Assembly: GCF_000226255.1 (NCBI RefSeq)
Contig: NZ_AGFG01000035.1
Span: 1 to 64,000, forward strand
DNA: 64,000 bases
Source: Desulfovibrio sp. A2
Lineage (GTDB): Bacteria; Desulfobacterota; Desulfovibrionia; Desulfovibrionales; Desulfovibrionaceae
Direction of reading: 5' to 3'
Shown here: piece after piece, positions 54,531 to 64,000 of the stretch
Layout: every line of letters begins with the position of its first letter
Numbering within the stretch: position 1 is the stretch's first letter
Position numbers and translations under genes: made by a program
Notes under the pieces: model-generated
Databases searched by the model: none
What the model was told of the DNA's origin: nothing
What the model saw: the letters and a program-made list of their open reading frames with translations, nothing else

Positions 54531-56711
54531 ATGAGCGGAATCCAGGCCCGTCTGAACGCGATCTCGGCCATCACCAACTACACGCCGAGCGCGGCCCCCA
54601 TGAACTTCGCCGAAACCAAGCCCACCGAGCTGTTCGGCTGCAACGTCTTCAACGACAAGGTCATGAAGGACCGCCTGCCCAAGGCCGTCTACAAGTCGCT
54701 GAAGAAGACCATCGAGCTCGGCGAAAAGCTTGATCCGTCCATCGCCGACGTGGTCGCCAACGCCATGAAGGACTGGGCCATCGAAAAGGGCGCCACCCAC
54801 TTCACCCACGTCTTCTACCCGCTCACCGGCCTGACCGCCGAAAAGCACGACGCCTTCCTGGTGCCCGACGGCAAGGGCGGAGCGCTGGCCGAATTCAGCG
54901 GCAAGCTGCTGATCCAGGGCGAACCCGACGCCTCCAGCTTCCCCTCGGGCGGCCTGCGCGCCACCTTCGAAGCGCGCGGCTACACCGCGTGGGACGTGAC
55001 CAGCCCCGCCTACCTCCTTGAAAATCCCAACGGCACCTTCCTGTGCATCCCCACCGCGTTCGTTTCGTGGACCGGCGAGGCCCTGGACAAGAAGACCCCG
55101 CTGCTGCGCGCCAACCAGGCCCTGAACAAGCAGGCCCAGCGCGTGCTGAAGCTGTTCGGCACCGAAACCAGGCTGCCCGTGGGCTCGTTCGCCGGGGCCG
55201 AGCAGGAATACTTCCTCATCGACCGCAACTTCGCCTTCGCCCGGCCCGACCTGCACATCTGCGGCCGCAGCCTGTTCGGCGCCAAGCCCGCCAAGGGCCA
55301 GGAATTCGAAGACCAGTACTTCGGCGTCATTCCCCGCCGCGTGCTGTCCTTCATGATGGAAGTGGAGCGCGAACTGTTCAAGCTCGGCGTGCCGGTGAAG
55401 ACCCGCCACAACGAAGTGGCCCCCAGCCAGTACGAAATCGCCCCCATCTTCGAAACCAGCAACCTGGCCACCGACCACAACCAGATGGTCATGACCGTGC
55501 TGCGCAGCGTGGCCAAGCGCTACGGCATGGTCTGCCTGCTGCACGAAAAGCCCTTCGCGGGCATCAACGGCTCGGGCAAGCACCTCAACTACTCCATCGG
55601 CAACGCCGAACTGGGCAGCCTGTTCGATCCCGGCGAAAGCCCGCACGAGAACGCCCAGTTCCTGGTGTTCTGCGCCGCCGCCATTCGCGCCGTGCACAAG
55701 TACGGCGCCCTGCTGCGCGCCACCGTGGCTTCCGCCTCCAACGACCACCGTCTGGGCGCCAACGAGGCCCCGCCGGCCATCATGTCCGTGTACCTCGGCG
55801 CACAGCTGGCCGACGTGTTCGAGCAGTTCAAGACCGGCAAGGTCAACGGCTGCAAGAAGGCCTGCGTCATGAACATCGGCGTCGACGTGCTGCCGCCGCT
55901 GCCCATGGATCCGGGCGACCGCAACCGCACGAGCCCCTTTGCCTTCACCGGCAACCGCTTTGAATTCCGCGCCGTGGGCTCGTCCATGTCCATCGCCGGT
56001 CCCCAGGTTGCCCTGAACACCATGATGGCCGAATCGCTGGACTACATCGCCACCGAGCTGGAAAAGGCCACCAAGGGCGATCCCGCGAAGCTCAACGACG
56101 CCGTGCAGAAGCTGCTCCAGAAGATCATGAAGGAGCACGACAAGGTCATCTTCAACGGCGACGGCTACTCCGAGGAATGGCACAAGGAAGCCGAAAAGCG
56201 CGGCTTGCCCAACCTGAAGACCACGCCCGACGCCCTGCCCGTGCTGAGCAGCCCTGAAGTGGTGAAGCTGTTCACCTCCTACGGCGTGTTCAGCGAAGCG
56301 GAAGTGAAGTCGCGCGAGGAAATCTACCTCGAGCAGTACTGCAAGACCGTGAAGACCGAAGCCAACCTGGTCATCCGCATGGCCCGCACCATCATCTTCC
56401 CCGCCGCCATGCGCTACCAAGGCGAACTGGCCGCCACCTGCGCCAACCTGAAGGCCGCCGGGCACGACTACAAGGTGGTCACCCTTGAAGACGTGACCGC
56501 CAAGCTGCGCGCCATGCAGGGCGCCGTGGGCGAACTGGAGAAGAAGCTGGAGCACGAGGCCGCCAGCACCCACGCCGAAGCCAAGCACATGTGCGACGTG
56601 ATCCTGCCCGCCATGCTCAAGGTGCGCGAATACGCCGACGCGCTGGAAGCCGTGGTGGCCGACGACCTGTGGGCCCTGCCCAGCTACCAGGAAATGCTGT
56701 TCATCAAGTAG
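54531..56711 (+). CDS. glnN: Glutamine synthetase, type III
   Basis: 726 residues, matching GSIII (about 700-730) and not GSI or GSII. GSIII features: [16 protein letters not shown] near the start, [12 protein letters not shown], the metal region [12 protein letters not shown], the ATP-binding [19 protein letters not shown] (in part) and the long C-terminal extension with [18 protein letters not shown]. Makes glutamine from glutamate, ammonia and ATP as a dodecamer. GSIII is not adenylylated like GSI, so control is likely transcriptional, in line with the sigma-54-like promoter. Monocistronic, with a terminator after it. Confidence 0.97.
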   Translation: MSGIQARLNAISAITNYTPSAAPMNFAETKPTELFGCNVFNDKVMKDRLPKAVYKSLKKTIELGEKLDPSIADVVANAMKDWAIEKGATHFTHVFYPLTGLTAEKHDAFLVPDGKGGALAEFSGKLLIQGEPDASSFPSGGLRATFEARGYTAWDVTSPAYLLENPNGTFLCIPTAFVSWTGEALDKKTPLLRANQALNKQAQRVLKLFGTETRLPVGSFAGAEQEYFLIDRNFAFARPDLHICGRSLFGAKPAKGQEFEDQYFGVIPRRVLSFMMEVERELFKLGVPVKTRHNEVAPSQYEIAPIFETSNLATDHNQMVMTVLRSVAKRYGMVCLLHEKPFAGINGSGKHLNYSIGNAELGSLFDPGESPHENAQFLVFCAAAIRAVHKYGALLRATVASASNDHRLGANEAPPAIMSVYLGAQLADVFEQFKTGKVNGCKKACVMNIGVDVLPPLPMDPGDRNRTSPFAFTGNRFEFRAVGSSMSIAGPQVALNTMMAESLDYIATELEKATKGDPAKLNDAVQKLLQKIMKEHDKVIFNGDGYSEEWHKEAEKRGLPNLKTTPDALPVLSSPEVVKLFTSYGVFSEAEVKSREEIYLEQYCKTVKTEANLVIRMARTIIFPAAMRYQGELAATCANLKAAGHDYKVVTLEDVTAKLRAMQGAVGELEKKLEHEAASTHAEAKHMCDVILPAMLKVREYADALEAVVADDLWALPSYQEMLFIK

Positions 56712-56755
56712 GGCCCGCGCCCTGCCGCACGGCAGCAGCAAGCATGAACGATACG

Positions 56756-56780
56756 GGGCCGCCTTAGGGCGGCCCCTTTC
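56756..56780 (+). terminator. Terminator of glnN
   Basis: A perfect 9-bp stem (56756-56764 with 56769-56777), TTAG loop, then TTT. Begins 44 nt after the stop codon. Confidence 0.75.
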
Positions 56781-56943
56781 GCGTGGGGCGGCGGCCCCGG
56801 CGGTCTTGACGCGGCGTCCGGCCCCGTCTAGGGCATGGACACCACGCGCCGAGTCCGGGCTCCGCCCGGGCATGCGCCCTTCGCCCCCGGTATGCGCAGG
56901 CGGAGGGCGGCAACAGGCGCGCATACGCAACCATGAGGATGCC

Positions 56944-57318
56944 ATGGCCAATCAGGAAGAAGACGACGGCTACGACTACCTGTTCGAGGCGGCCTACGAG
57001 GCGCTGGAAGAAAGCGGGTTCACCGGCCTGCTGGTGAGCGGCTACGAGGACATGCCCGAGCCCGCCCCGGTGGAGGGCCACATGCCCGACCTCACCGCCA
57101 CCAACGCCAAGGGCGTGCCCTGCATTTTCGAGATCTGCCCGCGCGAGGCATTCGCCACGCAGGAACTGGCGGAACGGCTGCAGGCCTTCGCCCGCCACGC
57201 GGAAGCCAGCAAGGGCCATCTGGTGCTCATCGTACCCGAGGGCGAAGAGGACGTGGCCTGGGCCTTCCTGTCCGAACACGCCATACCCGAAGACCGCCTG
57301 GACGTCTGGGAAGCGTAG
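56944..57318 (+). CDS. Conserved hypothetical acidic protein
   Basis: 124 residues from ATG 56944. Very acidic N-terminus (MANQEEDDGYDYLFEAAYE), then strands and helices GKGVPCIFEICPREAFAT-like and GHLVLIVPEGEEDVAW. Cytoplasmic, no membrane segment. The alternation of strand and helix suggests a small alpha/beta fold. Monocistronic. I do not recognise the family. Confidence 0.7.
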   Translation: MANQEEDDGYDYLFEAAYEALEESGFTGLLVSGYEDMPEPAPVEGHMPDLTATNAKGVPCIFEICPREAFATQELAERLQAFARHAEASKGHLVLIVPEGEEDVAWAFLSEHAIPEDRLDVWEA

Positions 57319-57384
57319 CGCCGCCGCCCGCACCGGGACGCAGCAGAGGCGCAGCAGGGACGCAACAGGGGCGACGCCCAGCCC

Positions 57385-57672
57385 TCACCCCCGGTCGCGC
57401 ACGTCGCCCCGCCACGAGCACAGCGGCGCGCAGCAGCCAAGGCCCTGGCGCAGTTCGGTCAGGTCAGGTTCGGAATTGTCCGGCGACGGGCCGGAGGCAG
57501 TGCGGCAAGACGCCGCGCGGGTCGGGGCCATCAGCTGGCACAGGTAGCGGCCCAGCGCGCCATCCCAGACAAGTTCCGGGCAGCGCGCCACGTAGCCGTG
57601 CAGATGGTGCGACACCAGACACTGGTCGGAAAGGCAGCACCAGCCGCAGCCCACGCAGGGCGTATGGGACAT
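57385..57672 (-). CDS. YkgJ-like Cys-cluster protein
   Basis: 95 residues from ATG 57672. Starts MSHTPCVGCGWCCLSDQC, the CxxCxxCC pattern of the YkgJ/CxxCxxCC family thought to bind zinc or an Fe-S cluster. Later Cys in RCPEL, LCQLM, SCRTA, GCCAPLC. Function of the family is not settled. Convergent with the acidic hypothetical gene. Confidence 0.75.
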   Translation of the reverse strand: MSHTPCVGCGWCCLSDQCLVSHHLHGYVARCPELVWDGALGRYLCQLMAPTRAASCRTASGPSPDNSEPDLTELRQGLGCCAPLCSWRGDVRDRG

Positions 57673-58127
57673 GAAGGCACCGTGAACAGCTTCGCGGGCA
57701 AGCCGTCCCCCTGTTGACGGACATGTTGCGGGGGGTGGCTCCGGGCCGCGCGGGCTCCATGCTCCTTCCGGGGCGGGCACGGTCTTGGGAGGGAATTGGG
57801 CCGCACCCTACACCCCGGCCACGGGCATGGCAAATGGACGGTCAGCGCCGCATCGCATGCCGTCCGGGCCTGCCTTGGGATTGACCCGGACTGGCCCGGA
57901 CTGGCCCGGGCGGACATCAGGCATCATTCAAGGAGGGCCGGGCATCCCATCAAAATCCACGCCCTTCTTTCCGCCATCCCCCCCGGCAACGGGTTACACA
58001 CCGTTACCATTTGCCGCTTGCCTTCCACCCGGCGTGGCCCTAGAAGGCATGCAACCGGTTCCCCACGCCGCGCACCGGATTCACACCGCGCGCACGCCAC
58101 GCCGCAAGCCCACCGCAGGTCCCTGCC
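57673..58127. other. Intergenic, no feature recognised
   Basis: 455 bp between the divergent YkgJ-like and esterase-like genes. GC-rich with only chance open frames; I found no clear promoter or hairpin. A weak run of CCCGGACTGGCCCGGACTGG type tandem copies occurs near 57888-57910. Confidence 0.4.
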
Positions 58128-59018
58128 ATGTCCCGCCGCACCAGCCTGTTCCGCATCTGCGCCCTGCCGGCCCTGCTGGCCCTGGGGGCGCTGCTGCACG
58201 CCCCCCTGCGCGAAGGGATGGTGGGGCTGGCCCGCTACACCAAGGCCCGGCTGTACGACTACAGCCTGTTCGACGATTCCGACCTGGTCACCGACGTTTC
58301 CAACCGCACGCCGGTGCCGCTGGAGCGGCTGGCCGACGGCAACACCCTGTACGTGCTGGTCATGGGGCAGTCCAACGCCGCCAACGAGGTGGACACCCCC
58401 CTGCCCTCCGACGACCTGGAAAACGTGTTCATCGAATACGACGGCACCCTGTACCCCGCCGAAGACCCCATGCTGGGCGGCACGGGCGAACGGGGGTCGG
58501 TGTGGTCGCGCTTCGCGCGGCAGGCCCTGGCCACCGGGCGCTGGCGGTACGTGGTGCTTTCGGTCATCGCCGAGGGCGGATCGCCGCTGTCCTACTGGCT
58601 GCCCGGCGGCCCGGTGCGCCCCAAGCTGGAGGACCGGCTGCGCGCCATCCAGCAGCTGCCCATCCGCCCCGACTACGTGTTCTGGTTCCACGGCGAATCG
58701 GACGCGCTCAATTCCCTGCCGCGCCTGCTGTACAAGCACGACTTTCTCGATCTCGTGGGCACGCTGCGCACCTTCGGCATCGACAACCCGGTGCTGGTCT
58801 CGCAAACCTCGCTATGCCGCCGCCTGGGCACGGAATCGGTGCGCCAGGCCCAGCAGGAACTGGCCCGCCAGGTGCCCAACGTGACCCTGGGGCCGGACAC
58901 CGACGAGGTGGGCCTGCCCTTCCGGCGCGACGGCTGCCACTTCACCGACGAGGGCGGCGACATCGTGGCCGGCCTGTGGATGGACGCCATGCTCGACGCG
59001 GAGCAGGCAGCCCGATAG
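58128..59018 (+). CDS. SGNH/SASA-type carbohydrate esterase, exported
   Basis: 296 residues. N-terminal signal or anchor segment (FRICALPALLALGALLHAPL). SASA-family blocks: LYVLVMGQSNAANEVD (GQSN, nucleophile Ser), GSVWSRFARQAL, WFHGESDALN and DGCHFTDEGGDIVAG (catalytic D-x2-H). Family members remove acetyl groups from sialic acids or xylan; here a surface polysaccharide is a plausible target. Single gene. Confidence 0.85.
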   Translation: MSRRTSLFRICALPALLALGALLHAPLREGMVGLARYTKARLYDYSLFDDSDLVTDVSNRTPVPLERLADGNTLYVLVMGQSNAANEVDTPLPSDDLENVFIEYDGTLYPAEDPMLGGTGERGSVWSRFARQALATGRWRYVVLSVIAEGGSPLSYWLPGGPVRPKLEDRLRAIQQLPIRPDYVFWFHGESDALNSLPRLLYKHDFLDLVGTLRTFGIDNPVLVSQTSLCRRLGTESVRQAQQELARQVPNVTLGPDTDEVGLPFRRDGCHFTDEGGDIVAGLWMDAMLDAEQAAR

Positions 59019-59956
59019 ACGTCGGCTCGCCCGGCCCTCCCACCCCGCCGCATCCCACGGGATGCCCCGCCGCGCACGTCCGCCATGGAGCGCCATGCCG
59101 CACCCTGGCACGCATGCCGCGCCCCGTCGCGCCAGCCGCGCTCGCCAGCCTTCCGCCCTTTCCACCTCCCTCCGCCGCCGTTCCCGGCGGTCCTGCCCAC
59201 GCGCTGCAACCGGGTTATCCATATAGGAAGCCACGGCAAGAGCGACATGCTCCCGCAAAATAATCTTCTTTCGCCGTTCAACCAAAGCGGTTGTCCGACC
59301 AGACAATTTTTCGCGTTCCGCCGCGCAGCACCCGGCATCCGGCCTGTTCCCCCGTTTCTTCCCTGCCGGGGCGGGGGGTTGCGCGCGGCGCAAGGCCAAT
59401 CCCACGTGAATTTCCAAACATGGTAGCGGTTACTGACATTGCGTGTTATACGGATGATAGACCTTTAGTCCGTTCGGTACGCGAACCAGCCGCCGCCCCT
59501 CGCCGGGCGGGCCTTTTCGCGTACCCGGCGATGCCGCGGCATCGTGAATCGGACAATCGAGGCGGCATCGCGCCCGGCGGGCAGCAGTCCCGCGCGTCCG
59601 TGACCCCGATCATTTCCGGCAGGCGCCGGATGGGGCAACGGTACTGGCAAAAGGCGCGCCGCAAAGCGGACGCCCCCGCTGCGGACCGACGCCGGGTGAA
59701 CAGGCAACATGCACGGCGCAACAGCGCGCAATAGTCAGTAGCACTAATTTGACAAACGTAGCACCGCGAGGTAACCCACCAGCACTCCACCATCCTCCGC
59801 GTTCCGCCCACCATCGACGGGCAAACGCCAACCCGGCGGACACGGTCGCCGCCGGCGCGCACCGCATGTCAGGCGCTCCTGACATGGCATGCGCACGCAA
59901 CGGGCAATCCAATGCCGCGGCCGCGCCGTGGTTTCACTGGTTTCCGGAGGTGACCG
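59019..59956 (+). other. Long region upstream of nuoA
   Basis: 938 bp with no supported protein gene. An AT-richer stretch at 59400-59470 is followed by a hairpin (59493-59498 with 59505-59510) and CTTTT at 59511-59515, which could be a short non-coding transcript with its own terminator. TTGACA at 59750-59755 may be a nuo -35 box but no good -10 follows. The nuoA ribosome site GGAGGTGA is at 59947-59954. Confidence 0.4.
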
Positions 59957-60337
59957 ATGGTCTTCGACATCCTGCATCTTGCTATCATTCTCTTCCTCAT
60001 CGCGGGGCTCGCGTTCGCGGGCGGCCCGCTCATCCTCGCCATGCTCGTGGCCCCACGGGCGCGCGGCGGCGACCTGGGCATGTCCTACGAATGCGGCATG
60101 CGCCCCCACGGCAACGCCTGGTCCCGCTTCGGCATCAACTACTACGTCTACGCCCTGCTGTTCATCGCCTTCGACGTGGACGTGCTCTACCTGTTCCCCG
60201 CCGCGGCCCACTACCACCTCACCGTGGGCTGGTCCGCCTTTGTCGAAATCTGCCTTTTCCTGTTCTTTCTCGTGCTTGCCCTGATCTATTTCCGCGCCAA
60301 GGGGGTGTTCACATGGCCGCGCAAGATTGCCCTGTAA
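59957..60337 (+). CDS. nuoA: Complex I-type subunit NuoA
   Basis: 126 residues, three membrane helices. The conserved loop between helices 1 and 2 reads [24 protein letters not shown], with the essential Cys next to the quinone channel. [12 protein letters not shown] in helix 2 keeps the family acidic residues. First gene of the nuo operon; overlaps nuoB by 25 nt. Confidence 0.95.
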   Translation: MVFDILHLAIILFLIAGLAFAGGPLILAMLVAPRARGGDLGMSYECGMRPHGNAWSRFGINYYVYALLFIAFDVDVLYLFPAAAHYHLTVGWSAFVEICLFLFFLVLALIYFRAKGVFTWPRKIAL

Positions 60338-60876
60338 GGCCGCCGGTCATCGCACCGGCCACGGGCGGGGTCGATGCGCCCATCGTCAACGTGGCGCCGG
60401 TGCAGAAGATCCTGGACGTGTGCCGGGCCATGTCGCTGTGGCCCATGACCTTCGGCCTGGCCTGCTGCGCCATCGAGATGATGGCCGTGGGCATGGCCCG
60501 GTTCGACATCTCGCGCTTCGGGGCCGAAGTGTTCCGCCCCTCGCCGCGCCAGTCGGACCTGATGATCGTGGCGGGCACCGTCACCCGCAAGATGGCCCCG
60601 GCGCTGGTGCGCCTGTATGAACAGATGCCCGCGCCGCGCTACGTCATGGCGCTGGGCAACTGCGCCATCTCGGGCGGGCCGTTCAACTTCGAGGGGCAGT
60701 ACGCCATCGTCGAGGGCGTGGACAACCTGGTGCCCGTGGACGTCTACGTGCCCGGCTGCCCGCCCCGGCCAGAGGCGCTGCTGGAAGGGCTATTCCAGAT
60801 CCAGCACAAGATCACCGGCCGCCGCTGGTGGCCGGTGCCCGCCGAAATCTCCGGCTCGATGGGGGGTGGCGCATGA
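60313..60876 (+). CDS. nuoB: Complex I-type subunit NuoB
   Basis: 187 residues. Holds cluster N2: [11 protein letters not shown] (tandem Cys), [12 protein letters not shown] and [14 protein letters not shown] supply the four ligands. Starts inside nuoA and overlaps nuoC by 4 nt (ATGA). Forms the quinone-module core with NuoD at the membrane. Confidence 0.96.
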   Translation: MAAQDCPVRPPVIAPATGGVDAPIVNVAPVQKILDVCRAMSLWPMTFGLACCAIEMMAVGMARFDISRFGAEVFRPSPRQSDLMIVAGTVTRKMAPALVRLYEQMPAPRYVMALGNCAISGGPFNFEGQYAIVEGVDNLVPVDVYVPGCPPRPEALLEGLFQIQHKITGRRWWPVPAEISGSMGGGA

Positions 60877-61478
60877 CGCCCGAAACGGCTTCCGTGACCC
60901 CCGACGTGTTGCTGGCCCCGCTGGACCCCGCCTACCTGGCCGATGAAAACCCGGCCCGCACCGGCCTTCGCTGGTCGGCCTTCCTGGCGGCCGACGCCCT
61001 TCCCCGCGCCGCCGCCCTGCTGCTGGAGGCTGGCTGGCACCTGGAGGACATCTGCGGCCTGGACGTGCGTGAAGGGCTGGCGGCGGTATACCACTTCGAC
61101 CGCATGGCCGCGCCCGGCCGCCTGGCCATCCGGGTGATGGTGGACCGCGACGCCCCCATGCTGCCCTCCATCGCCGACATCCACCAGGGCGCGGAATGGC
61201 ACGAGCGCGAAACCGCCGACTTCTACGGCATCGCCTTCACCGGCAACCCCAACCCCGCGCCGCTGCTGCTGCCCGAAGGCATGGAGGGCTACCCCCTGCT
61301 GAAGGACGCGGCCGCCCGCGCGCCGCTGGCCGCCCTGCTGGCCGTACCCGGACGTGAGGACACGGTGTTGCGCAAGGCCGAGGGGTTCACCCTGCTGGAA
61401 CCGGCCGAGGACGCCAAACCCGCCAAGGCCGCCAAGGCCAAGCCCGCCGCTGGCGAGGAGGGTTCCGACAATGCATAG
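60873..61478 (+). CDS. nuoC: Complex I-type subunit NuoC (30 kDa)
   Basis: 201 residues. The 30-kDa signature [19 protein letters not shown] is intact (residues about 108-126), followed by the usual [15 protein letters not shown]. Ends in an Ala/Lys-rich tail ([14 protein letters not shown]). Separate from nuoD, not fused as in E. coli; its end overlaps the nuoD start by 8 nt. Confidence 0.94.
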   Translation: MTPETASVTPDVLLAPLDPAYLADENPARTGLRWSAFLAADALPRAAALLLEAGWHLEDICGLDVREGLAAVYHFDRMAAPGRLAIRVMVDRDAPMLPSIADIHQGAEWHERETADFYGIAFTGNPNPAPLLLPEGMEGYPLLKDAAARAPLAALLAVPGREDTVLRKAEGFTLLEPAEDAKPAKAAKAKPAAGEEGSDNA

Positions 61479-62691
61479 CGCCGACACCCTCCGGTCGCGC
61501 CCCACGTCCTGTCCCGCCGCTTCGGCGGACGGAGGCTGCGCCGACGACCAGATCGCGGGCGACGGCTACACCTGCCGCTTCGAGCGGGGAGCCCGCCCGG
61601 AATCGCTCATCCTGAACATGGGGCCGCAGCACCCCTCCACCCACGGCGTGCTGCGCGTGCTGCTGGAACTGGACGGCGAATACATCGTCCGGGCGGAACC
61701 GGTGCTGGGCTACCTGCACCGCATGCACGAGAAGATGGCCGAGGTGAAGAACCCCGCCCAGTTCATGCCCAACATGGGCCGGGTGGACTACCTGCACGCC
61801 CTGGCCTGGAACTGGGCCTACGTGGGCGCGGTGGAAAAGCTGGCGGGCATCGAGATTCCCGAACGGGCCGAGTACCTGCGGGTGATCACCTGCGAGCTCA
61901 ACCGCATCTCGTCGCACCTTCTGTGGTGGGGCGCGTACCTGCTGGACCTGGGGGCCTTCACCCCCATCATGTACGCCTTCGACGACCGCGAAATGCTGCT
62001 GGACCTGTTGCAGCTCATGACCGGCTCGCGCCTGACGTACAGTTCGTTCCGCTTCGGCGGGGTGTACACCGACGCAAGCCCCGCCTTCGTGCAGGGCGTG
62101 CGCCAGTTCGTTCCGCACCTGCGTTCGCGCCTGCCCATGTACACCGCGCTGGTGACGGAAAACATCATCCTGCGCCGCCGCATCGAAGAGGTGGGCGTCA
62201 TCCCGCCCGACATGGTCACCCGCTACGGGGCCAGCGGCCCGGTGGCGCGCGGCAGCGGCATCGCCTACGACGTGCGCCGGGCGGAACCGTACTCGGTGTA
62301 CGACCGCTTCGACTACGAAATCCCCACCCGAGCCGAGCAGTGCTCCATGGCCCGCTACATGGTGCGCATGGCCGAGATCGAGCAGAGCCTGCGCATCATC
62401 GAGCAGGCCATCGACAGCCTGCCCGAGGGGGAGCACATGCACCCCAAGGCCCCCAAGCCCAGCTTCAAGCTGCCCGCCGGGGAATCCTACTTCGCGGTGG
62501 AAGGGGCGCGCGGCAAGATCGGCGTGTGGATCGCCAGCGACGGCGGCAAGACGCCCTACCGCGTCAAGCTGCGCGCGCCGGGCTTCTCCAACCTGGCCCT
62601 GTTCGCCGAATGCGCGCGCGGCACCCTGCTGGCCGACGCCGTTGCCATTCTTGGCAGTCTCGACATGGTCATCCCCGAAATCGACAGGTAG
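61471..62691 (+). CDS. nuoD: Complex I-type subunit NuoD (49 kDa)
   Basis: 406 residues. A ~40-residue N-terminal extension, then LILNMGPQHPSTHGVLRV, the quinone-binding His loop. Also YLHRMHEKMAE, ELNRISSHLLWWG, DPAFVQ-like GVRQF helix, and the C-terminal LVIPEIDR-type end (DMVIPEIDR). No Ni-binding Cys pairs, so it is a Nuo and not a hydrogenase subunit. Confidence 0.96.
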   Translation: MHSADTLRSRPTSCPAASADGGCADDQIAGDGYTCRFERGARPESLILNMGPQHPSTHGVLRVLLELDGEYIVRAEPVLGYLHRMHEKMAEVKNPAQFMPNMGRVDYLHALAWNWAYVGAVEKLAGIEIPERAEYLRVITCELNRISSHLLWWGAYLLDLGAFTPIMYAFDDREMLLDLLQLMTGSRLTYSSFRFGGVYTDASPAFVQGVRQFVPHLRSRLPMYTALVTENIILRRRIEEVGVIPPDMVTRYGASGPVARGSGIAYDVRRAEPYSVYDRFDYEIPTRAEQCSMARYMVRMAEIEQSLRIIEQAIDSLPEGEHMHPKAPKPSFKLPAGESYFAVEGARGKIGVWIASDGGKTPYRVKLRAPGFSNLALFAECARGTLLADAVAILGSLDMVIPEIDR

Positions 62692-62697
62692 GCCGCC

Positions 62698-63672
62698 ATG
62701 AATGCAACCATCTCCTTCGATTCCGTGCTGCACGTGGTGCTCGCGCTGGTGGGCGTGGCCGTCTTCGTGGGGCTGAACGGGCTGCTGCTCGTCTACGCCG
62801 AACGCAAGGTGGCGGGTTTCATCCAGCGCCGCCCCGGCCCGTATGAAGTGGGACCGCAGGGCATCCTGCAGGCCGTGGCCGACGCGCTGAAGCTCATCGG
62901 CAAGCAACTGGTGCGCCCGGACCGGGCAGACCCGCTGCTGTTCTGGATGGCCCCGGTGCTGGCCTTCTTCCCGGTGCTGCTACTGTTTCTGCCCCTTCCC
63001 TTCAGCCCGCTGCTCACCGGGTGGGACGTGAACCTCGGCCTGCTGCTCATCCTCGCCTTTGCCGGGTTCAACGTGCTGGCCCTGCTGCTTGCCGGGTGGG
63101 GGTCCAACAACAAGTACGGCCTGCTCGGCGCGGCCCGCGCCGTGGCCCAGTCCGTGGCCTATGAAATCCCCCTGCTGCTGGCCGTGCTGGCCATCGCCTT
63201 CCAGGAAGGCACGCTGAGCCTCTCGTCCATCGTGGCGACGCAGGGCAGCATGCCGTGGCAGTGGAACATCGCGGTGCAACCGCTGGCGTTCCTCATCTTC
63301 CTCATCAGCGCGCTGGGCGAGACCAACCGCGCCCCCTTCGACCTTCCCGAGGCCGAATCGGAACTGACCGCCGGGTTCCATACCGAATATTCGGGCATGG
63401 GCTTCGGCATGTTCTTCCTGGCCGAGTACGCCAACATGATCGTGGCGTGCAGCGTGTGCACCGTGCTGTTCCTGGGCGGCTGGAAAGGCCCGTTCCTGGA
63501 CGGCGCATGGTGGTTCCTGGCCAAGGTGTACGCACTGCTGCTGGCCATGATGTGGTTCCGCTGGACGTTCCCGCGCGTGCGCTTCGACCAGCTGCTGAAC
63601 CTGAACTGGCGGTGGCTGCTGCCCCTCGGCGTGCTGAACCTGCTGGCGACCGCGTTCGTCATGAAGCTGTAG
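62698..63672 (+). CDS. nuoH: Complex I-type subunit NuoH
   Basis: 324 residues, eight membrane helices. Signature ERKVAGFIQRRPGPYEVGPQG (in part: IQRRPGPYEVGPQG) and the quinone-site loop TNRAPFDLPEAESELTAGF are intact. It lies directly after nuoD with a 6-nt gap; nuoE, nuoF and nuoG are absent at this point, where most full-length operons carry them. Confidence 0.96.
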   Translation: MNATISFDSVLHVVLALVGVAVFVGLNGLLLVYAERKVAGFIQRRPGPYEVGPQGILQAVADALKLIGKQLVRPDRADPLLFWMAPVLAFFPVLLLFLPLPFSPLLTGWDVNLGLLLILAFAGFNVLALLLAGWGSNNKYGLLGAARAVAQSVAYEIPLLLAVLAIAFQEGTLSLSSIVATQGSMPWQWNIAVQPLAFLIFLISALGETNRAPFDLPEAESELTAGFHTEYSGMGFGMFFLAEYANMIVACSVCTVLFLGGWKGPFLDGAWWFLAKVYALLLAMMWFRWTFPRVRFDQLLNLNWRWLLPLGVLNLLATAFVMKL

Positions 63673-63690
63673 GAAAGGGGGAATCGCGCA

Positions 63691-64000
63691 ATGGCATCGA
63701 TCTTCCGCACCATCGCCGACCTGTGGAGCCTTGTGGTGGGCCTTGCCATCACCGGCAAGGAATTCTGCAGGCCCGGCGTCACCGTGCACTATCCCCGGGC
63801 AGAGGTAACGCCCGAGTCGGCCGCCTCGTTCCGGGGCCCCATAGAGCTCATCGGCCTGGACAAGGAACCGGCGAAGCCCCGGTGCATCGCCTGCATGCTC
63901 TGCGTGTCGGCCTGCCCCAGCGGGTGCATCGCCGTCACCCGCGCCCCCGCGCCCAAACCCACGCCAGAGGAACTGAAGGCCATCGCAGAGGCCGAGGCGC
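63691..64000 (+). CDS. nuoI: Complex I-type subunit NuoI, partial
   Basis: First 103 codons; the gene runs off the window. The first ferredoxin motif CIACMLCVSACPSGCI is seen at about residues 71-86, with the second cluster motif expected beyond the edge. N-terminal TGKEFCRPGVTVHYP is typical of NuoI. It would carry clusters N6a/N6b to NuoB. GGAAAGGGGG site upstream. Confidence 0.93.
   Translation, partial: MASIFRTIADLWSLVVGLAITGKEFCRPGVTVHYPRAEVTPESAASFRGPIELIGLDKEPAKPRCIACMLCVSACPSGCIAVTRAPAPKPTPEELKAIAEAEA

Noticed and set aside
54501..56951. An 816-codon open frame opposite glnN
   Set aside because: Same mirror effect; composition is Gly/His/Val-rich and no family features appear, while the plus strand is a clear GSIII.

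Overview
The window looks like chromosome from a high-GC sulfate-reducing bacterium of the Desulfovibrio / Nitratidesulfovibrio vulgaris group. It carries dsrA-dsrB-dsrD (dissimilatory sulfite reductase), whose cysteine positions match the D. vulgaris enzyme, and cobB/cbiA follows as it does in D. vulgaris. Next come ihfA, a HIT protein, an aminotransferase, a GlcD-type oxidase and a polar amino-acid ABC transporter, a set I recall from that group. The closest species is my inference; no search was run.

Layout. 0.2-28.7 kb is core chromosome: two small hypotheticals, dsrABD plus cobB, an outer-membrane protein, MarR + SLC13 transporter, ihfA-HIT, a radical SAM protein, aminotransferase-UDG, a YaeQ-like protein, glcD, the amino-acid ABC operon, a flavin reductase, WbaP-type sugar transferase, glycosyltransferase, SulP permease and an AraC/GyrI regulator. 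28.7-44.5 kb is an accessory island with visibly lower GC. 44.5-46.4 kb is a tRNA-Asp/tRNA-Asp/tRNA-Val locus with signs of integration and a qorB-qorR pair. 46.7-64 kb returns to core genes: a polysaccharide deacetylase, the liv branched-chain amino-acid ABC operon with a CBS-ACT protein, a type III glutamine synthetase behind a sigma-54-like promoter, and the start of a nuoABCD-HI operon running off the end.

The island holds two divergent systems. On the minus strand (38.8 to 28.8 kb) is a compact operon that looks like a RiPP or peptide-derived cofactor pathway. It starts with a 53-codon precursor gene that is easy to miss, ending in a Cys-rich tail (C-C-x-C-x2-C-x2-C), followed by an attenuator-like terminator. 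Then come two radical SAM/SPASM maturases, a PqqD-like recognition protein, a B12-type radical SAM enzyme, a UvrA-like ATPase, a second B12-type radical SAM, an M19-dipeptidase-like protein and a third B12-type radical SAM. I cannot match this gene set to a named RiPP class and regard it as the most novel content here. On the plus strand (39.1 to 44.4 kb) are rdrA and rdrB, an ATPase and a divergent adenosine deaminase, the two core genes of a RADAR anti-phage system.

The two systems share a 272-bp divergent control region. The tRNA-Asp locus to the right shows a duplicated tRNA 3' end plus terminator, consistent with a tRNA-linked insertion hot spot. No integrase, transposase, CRISPR array or rRNA was seen.
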